A stretch of 47,239 nt of DNA from Dehalococcoidia bacterium (GTDB taxonomy: Bacteria > Chloroflexota > Dehalococcoidia > Lucifugimonadales > UBA3495): contig JAKUNL010000009.1 in the NCBI GenBank assembly GCA_022451925.1, positions 10,923-58,161 of the forward strand, written 5' to 3'. Below are positions 43,162 through 47,239 of the stretch, one piece after another. Position numbers and translations under genes: made by a program. Position 1 is the first letter of the stretch. Every line of letters starts with the position of its first letter. The notes under the pieces are model-generated. The model saw only the letters and a program-made list of their open reading frames with translations. It was not told where the DNA came from and did no database searches.

Positions 43162-44283
43162 TTGGGCAGTACATTGGGAATGCTTGGGGGCGGTCAAATT
43201 GGAGGATTTTTTGCTGAATCGGCCCTACGATTTGGTTATAAAGTAGCAGTTTGGGACCCATCTCCAAATGCACCAGCAAAGAGATATGCTAGCGTGGCAT
43301 TCGATGCCCCTTTTGATGATCCAGACACTTTAACAAAATTTGCTGATGTGTCTGATTGTGCTTCGTTGGAATGGGAAAATATACCTGTGAGTCTAACGAA
43401 CGCACTGGAGAAGATAATCAGAGTCAGGCCGGGAAGCAAAAGCCTAGGACTGGCTCAAGATAGAACCCAAGAAAAACAATTCTTAACAGAGAATCACATT
43501 CCTGTAACAAAATACGCTGTGATAGAAAACCCTTCGGAATTAGGTGGAGTTCAGCTGGAACTACCCTGGATAGTAAAAACCGCCACGTTGGGATATGACG
43601 GTCATGGTCAATGGAGAATATCAAACTCGCGGGATATAGCCGATATACAAGACGTTTTGAAGGGAAATGGCCCGTGGGTGGTTGAGCAGGTAGTCCCTTT
43701 TAAAATTGAGCTATCAGTGGTTGTGGGCTATGACGGTGGAACTAAGTTAGTGCATTTCCCGCCAACCGAGAACATCCATGAAAATGGTATCTTAAGAATA
43801 AGTATATCCCCAGCTAGAATTTCATCGGAAGTAGAGAGAAGAGCTGAGGACCTTGCTCAAGAAGTCATAAAAAATATAGGCGAACCAGGCGTTTTTTGTG
43901 TAGAGATGTTTTTGCTAGAAAACGAAGATCTTCTGGTTAATGAAATTGCCCCACGGCCACATAACTCAGGGCATCACACGATAGACACCTTCACAGTGTC
44001 TCAATATGAATTACAGATTCGAGCACTAACAGGCCTTCCACTTGTAACCCCTCAGCAAATCACATCATCAGTCTTGTTGAATGTTCTAGGAGACGAATAT
44101 ACGAATCTAACTGATTTATATACGACGACTTCTATCTTACAAAACCAAAGCGCAAGAATTTATTCGTACGGTAAACAGGATGTTCGTCCTGGCCGGAAAA
44201 TGGGCCATATATTATTCAACGGACCCTCTCAGGGCGACTTACTCTCGGAAGCTCTTGAAACTCATAAGATTTTGACTAAATGA
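43162..44283 (+). CDS. purK: N5-carboxyaminoimidazole ribonucleotide synthase
   Basis: This ATP-grasp enzyme uses ATP and bicarbonate to make N5-CAIR, the step before PurE. Marks are GSTLGMLGGGQIGGFFAESA at the start, LPWIVKTATLGYDGHGQW, VVEQVVPFKIELSVVVG, FCVEMFLLENEDLLVNEIAPRPHNSGHHTID and ALTGLPL. The start is uncertain: TTG 43162 gives the usual short N-terminus (373 residues) and no overlap; TTG 43072 would make 403 residues overlapping purE by 61 bp. The gene looks richer in A and T than the catabolic island. A terminator ends it. Confidence 0.93.
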   Translation: MGSTLGMLGGGQIGGFFAESALRFGYKVAVWDPSPNAPAKRYASVAFDAPFDDPDTLTKFADVSDCASLEWENIPVSLTNALEKIIRVRPGSKSLGLAQDRTQEKQFLTENHIPVTKYAVIENPSELGGVQLELPWIVKTATLGYDGHGQWRISNSRDIADIQDVLKGNGPWVVEQVVPFKIELSVVVGYDGGTKLVHFPPTENIHENGILRISISPARISSEVERRAEDLAQEVIKNIGEPGVFCVEMFLLENEDLLVNEIAPRPHNSGHHTIDTFTVSQYELQIRALTGLPLVTPQQITSSVLLNVLGDEYTNLTDLYTTTSILQNQSARIYSYGKQDVRPGRKMGHILFNGPSQGDLLSEALETHKILTK

Positions 44284-44425
44284 TTGGGCATATATCCATC
44301 TGAATGAACCTGATCGGTTCATTAATACTGTCGGCAATGAATTCGCTGTAGATTAAATGCACCTGATTTGGATGTATGGTCAGGGAGTAATGATAATCAA
44401 CTCCCGCAACCTTTAGTTAAACTCT

Positions 44426-44457
44426 AGGAGGTAGGCGGTTATGGCGGCCTCCTTTTT
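44426..44457 (+). terminator. Rho-independent terminator after purEK
   Basis: AGGAGG (44426-44431) pairs with CCTCCT (44448-44453), with inner GC-rich sequence, and is followed by a run of T (44453-44457). It lies 143 bp after the purK stop and before the converging MFS gene. Confidence 0.65.
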
Positions 44458-44534
44458 GTCTTGGTCTTTTGTGGCCGGAGTTGTGTCATGCGTTGGTAAT
44501 GAGCACCAAACAGTAAAGAGATAGTTTCTGAATG

Positions 44535-45713
44535 CTAGTCAGCGGTGAATTTCTCGGCCGCTTTCGATTCTCGCATGAAAAAGGCAGAGATTACTGATGA
44601 AACAGCAACGGTCGTAAGGCAGAGGTAACCTATTCCTGGGAACCCGAACGACGCAAGGAGGACCCCTCCGATGCCAGCGCCACAGACACCGCTGACTTGG
44701 TTGCTTGCGCCTAACAAGCCGACGGCAGTCGCCTTAGACCGGTCGGATACCTCAGTGCCGAATGTCATGAATACCGGCCAACCGATACTTAATAGACCAA
44801 CCGAAACCGTAGCGAGGCCAACCACCGACCACATCTGAATGTCGATCGAAAGGAGCAATAACGCTACTGCTCCTCCCGTTAGTGATGCAACAGAAATAAC
44901 AGTCATCCGGTCGCTTCTGTTCCCGACTGGACCCGCGAAGTAACTGCCAATTACTCGGCCAACCCCGACTACTGCTAACGGAATAGCCACCTGGGCAAGG
45001 CTAATATCATAAGTATCAATCAAGTAGGCGGCTAGGTAACCTGAGAGCCCGAAGAAAGCCATTCGTTGGGTTAGGTTCACCGCGAACGCAGTGCGGAATA
45101 TTGGAATCGACAATAGTTCTCGGTACCGGGAGAAGACTGATAATGAGCGTGACCCTGGGCTTTCAGTTCTAGGGAACCAAAACCAGTTTAGTACTAACAC
45201 CAGTGCCATCACTACACCAATGACTAAAAACGGTAGCCGCCAACCTCCAAATTGAGCCAACAGTGCCAGGAACGGAATTCCAATCACAGAAGCCATTGTG
45301 TTGAAGGCCATAAGTCTCCCCACGGTGTGGGCACGTCGGTGCGGAGAAACTACGTCTGCCACCGCCGCCATGCTATTTGGGGGAATCATTCCCCCGCCTA
45401 GTCCAGAGATGACCCTGGTTGCGAGCAGGTTAGGTAGATTTAACGCGAATGATGAAGCTAAGGCACCGATGCAAAGGAGAGATAGCCCCAATAGTGCCAC
45501 CGGTCGTCTGCCAAACGAATCGGACAAAGGACCTGAGATGACAACCGAAATTGCCCAAGCAGCGAAATTAGCTGATGCCACTTGGCCGGCGACTGCAACT
45601 GATATATCGAACTCTGATGCAATTTCGACCAGCAATGGTGCATCTAGCAGCCACGTGCATTGGCCGGCGAATAAGGCCACCGCTACGGCGATTAAAAACC
45701 TCGGCTGCTTCAT
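44535..45713 (-). CDS. MFS transporter, DHA1-like
   Basis: This 392-residue carrier has about 12 helices. The loop between helices 2 and 3 is GPLSDSFGRRPVALLG, the classical MFS motif A of drug/H+ antiporters, and GNRSDRMTVIS is the repeat in the second half. The helix 4 to 5 region has ATRVISGLGGGMIPPNSMA. The family includes exporters of drugs, sugars and arabinose; substrate not readable. It stands alone on the minus strand, between purEK (converging) and an SDR (divergent). ATG 45713 has no clear ribosome site. Confidence 0.9.
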   Translation of the reverse strand: MKQPRFLIAVAVALFAGQCTWLLDAPLLVEIASEFDISVAVAGQVASANFAAWAISVVISGPLSDSFGRRPVALLGLSLLCIGALASSFALNLPNLLATRVISGLGGGMIPPNSMAAVADVVSPHRRAHTVGRLMAFNTMASVIGIPFLALLAQFGGWRLPFLVIGVVMALVLVLNWFWFPRTESPGSRSLSVFSRYRELLSIPIFRTAFAVNLTQRMAFFGLSGYLAAYLIDTYDISLAQVAIPLAVVGVGRVIGSYFAGPVGNRSDRMTVISVASLTGGAVALLLLSIDIQMWSVVGLATVSVGLLSIGWPVFMTFGTEVSDRSKATAVGLLGASNQVSGVCGAGIGGVLLASFGFPGIGYLCLTTVAVSSVISAFFMRESKAAEKFTAD

Positions 45714-46029
45714 ATACCATTGCTCGCGTTAGTTCGGTTCACTATCCTAGGGTCACCGTGATTTACGGTCTGATGACCATCATAGAAGTTCTCGAGGAAC
45801 AAACCTCTTTGCACGTGTTTGAGGGCCGTTTTATTTTTTTTATTATTCAATAATCAGCTGATCTGGGCGCTTGGTTCGTTGTTAGCAAGCGTTTTCCGAA
45901 GGACATAATTGTAGTATGTTTATGGGGTTAAATCATAATCATATTGAGTCGAAAAATTTTAGGGGCCCTTACCGATCCGATGAGTAGACATAAAGGGTTC
46001 GACTCCTCCCACCACTACATTACTAGGGC
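45714..46029. other. Divergent intergenic stretch with a tRNA-like fragment
   Basis: 316 bp between the divergent MFS and SDR genes. GGTTCGACTCC...CCACCACTA (45994-46017) resembles the T-loop and 3' end of a tRNA but has no matching 5' half. No other gene is seen. Confidence 0.4.
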
Positions 46030-46830
46030 ATGGAATTCCGTTTATCTTTCGGAATCATTCATCCAGATGAGAGTTTGTCATTGGCCGATTTATTAAAAGA
46101 TAAAGTCGCATTGGTTACTGGGTCTGGTAGAGGTATCGGAAGATCTATTGCCATGGCAATGGCTGGTGAAGGTGCAAAAGTTGCACTAACTGGCAGAGAT
46201 ACTGGCAGACTTGAAAAAGTTCTAGAAGAGATAAAACAGGCTGGAGGGCAGTCAGCGTTTTGGCGGATGGATGTGTCCAGTGAGATAGAAGTTTCGGATG
46301 CAATTGAGAAAATAACTGAGCATTGGGGTCAGATAGATATCTTGGTCAATAATGCAGGTATCATCCATGCTGATAAACCTGTTTGGGAAACCTCCATATC
46401 AGAATGGGACGAAGAGATGGCTACGAACCTACGAGGTATGTTCCTTTGTTGCCACTATGTCGTGCCTCAGATGGTGGCTAGGCAAAACGGTGTGGTAATC
46501 AATATTGGATCGTCCTCTGGAACTATTCCAGAAGATATGTCAGGAGCTTACGGCGCCACCAAATGGGGAGTACTCGGATATACCACGTCCCTGGCGAAGT
46601 CGGTGCGTCCACACGGGGTGAGGGTCAATGGCCTCAACCCAGGGTGGGTGGACACAGATATGACTAAAGGACAGATTCCTGATGGTGCAGGTCCCGAATG
46701 GACGAAACCCGAAGATATCGCTAGGGCTGCCCTGTTCTTGACTGCTCATGCTCCGGCCGATATGACCGGACAGTTTATCAATCTGTTTGGGGCAAATGAT
46801 CATTCAGGCCACGCTCCAGGCTTGTTATGA
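46030..46830 (+). CDS. SDR family NAD(P)-dependent oxidoreductase
   Basis: This short-chain dehydrogenase of up to 266 residues has TGSGRGIG (30-37), an LTGRD segment after the second strand typical of NADP preference, NNAG, S-SGT and Y-G-A-T-K catalytic residues, and LNPGWVDTDMTKG. The C-terminus ends in FGANDHSGHAPGLL instead of the common VDGG. The start ATG 46030 is preceded by AGGG; a TTG at 46081 with GAGAG upstream would remove 17 residues and is equally possible. It is a separate subfamily from the other SDRs in the window. An acyl-CoA ligase follows. Confidence 0.9.
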   Translation: MEFRLSFGIIHPDESLSLADLLKDKVALVTGSGRGIGRSIAMAMAGEGAKVALTGRDTGRLEKVLEEIKQAGGQSAFWRMDVSSEIEVSDAIEKITEHWGQIDILVNNAGIIHADKPVWETSISEWDEEMATNLRGMFLCCHYVVPQMVARQNGVVINIGSSSGTIPEDMSGAYGATKWGVLGYTTSLAKSVRPHGVRVNGLNPGWVDTDMTKGQIPDGAGPEWTKPEDIARAALFLTAHAPADMTGQFINLFGANDHSGHAPGLL

Positions 46831-47046
46831 TTTCCGACAATCGGTTTTACCATTAGTTTCTTTACTGCAACTGTTTTGTCGATTGCCTTGAGTAGCCGGA
46901 ACTGTAATGTGGTCATTGATAGTGGCATCACGTATTCGGATGTTATAGCATGGTTCCCTAATTCCGGGCCATTGATACAAGTCATATAAGTTCACTCGTT
47001 TCTAAGGAATCTTTCATCAAATTGAGATAACGCAAAGGTTAAAGGC

Positions 47047-47239
47047 ATGTTTGAGACCATCGAGCTAAAGAATACCATCGGTGACTTGCTGGACTCCCAA
47101 ACAGAGCGGTACGGAGATCGGGAGGCCTTGGTGCACGTGGAGGCTGGAACGAGGCTCACCTACCGAGAGTTCAAAGCAGAATGCGACCGTGTGGCCAGAG
47201 GACTCATGGCTGTGGGCATCGATAAAGGCCAACACGTGG
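47047..47239 (+). CDS. AMP-dependent acyl-CoA synthetase/ligase, N-terminal fragment (3' truncated by the window)
   Basis: The last 64 codons in the window open the frame of an AMP-forming ligase: TIGDLLDSQTERYGDREALVHVEAG, then RLTYREFKAECDRVARGLMAVGIDKGQHV, the usual N-terminal pattern of long- and medium-chain fatty acyl-CoA synthetases. ATG 47047 has AAAGG upstream. The frame runs off the end. It likely activates a carboxylic acid to acyl-CoA; the catalytic motifs lie outside the window. Confidence 0.9.
   Translation, partial: MFETIELKNTIGDLLDSQTERYGDREALVHVEAGTRLTYREFKAECDRVARGLMAVGIDKGQHV

Noticed and set aside
45994-46017. tRNA-like T-loop and CCACCA-like end
   Set aside because: The T stem has only three pairs and no acceptor, D or anticodon arm is found upstream. 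At best it is a remnant or an attachment-site trace.
1-47239. CRISPR array, prophage or insertion sequence
   Set aside because: No regularly spaced direct repeats, transposase, integrase or phage structural genes were seen.

Overview
The window looks like a chromosome segment of a free-living, heterotrophic, probably marine bacterium. The best guess is the SAR202 / Dehalococcoidia side of Chloroflexota. This rests on gene content only: three luciferase-like flavin monooxygenases plus a Baeyer-Villiger monooxygenase, five short-chain dehydrogenases, a class III CoA-transferase, a GMC oxidoreductase, an orphan molybdopterin hydroxylase, two MFS carriers, a UGSC-type selenoprotein, DUF951 and Trm112. 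Base composition is moderate, about half GC in rows I counted by eye. There is no rRNA, phage, transposase or CRISPR array.

Layout. 0-6.1 kb is mostly housekeeping: the 3' end of carB, an ornithine-cyclodeaminase-like gene and a 7Fe ferredoxin divergent from a LysR regulator, a pyrF-DUF951 pair, and sfsA coupled to an endonuclease-III-like gene. 6.2-15.9 kb is accessory metabolism: a cupin next to an alpha/beta-hydrolase that has lost its catalytic triad, SDRs, a CoA-transferase, a luciferase-like oxidoreductase, a pentapeptide-repeat/TIR-like protein and a gamma-glutamyltransferase-like enzyme with a clear sigma-70 promoter. 16.2-17.5 kb holds a thioredoxin-like lipoprotein, a CopD-like membrane protein and Trm112.

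17.6-19.5 kb carries the most striking locus. One reading frame is interrupted by a single in-frame UGA exactly at the first position of a U-G-S-C motif, and a SECIS-like hairpin follows it. This is read as a selenoprotein. A 352-residue protein of unknown function lies upstream on the same strand. 19.7-27 kb continues with an NHL propeller, GMC oxidoreductase, thiolase, CvpA, an apparently empty 1-kb stretch and threonine synthase.

27-42.2 kb is a catabolic island: FAH-family hydrolase, amidase with a small GatC/AtzG-like partner, MFS carrier, two luciferase-like monooxygenases with a dedicated FMN reductase, an alpha/beta-hydrolase, a free-standing sugar-binding-like beta-sandwich protein, an SDR, a bleomycin-hydrolase-type aminopeptidase, a molybdopterin large subunit without its electron-transfer subunits, and a type I Baeyer-Villiger monooxygenase. 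The reductase would supply reduced flavin to the oxygenases, and the hydrolases, SDR and CoA enzymes could then take oxidised or ring-opened products into central metabolism (inference). 42.4-47.2 kb holds tRNA-Ala(TGC), purE-purK, an MFS carrier, an SDR and the start of an acyl-CoA ligase cut by the window edge.
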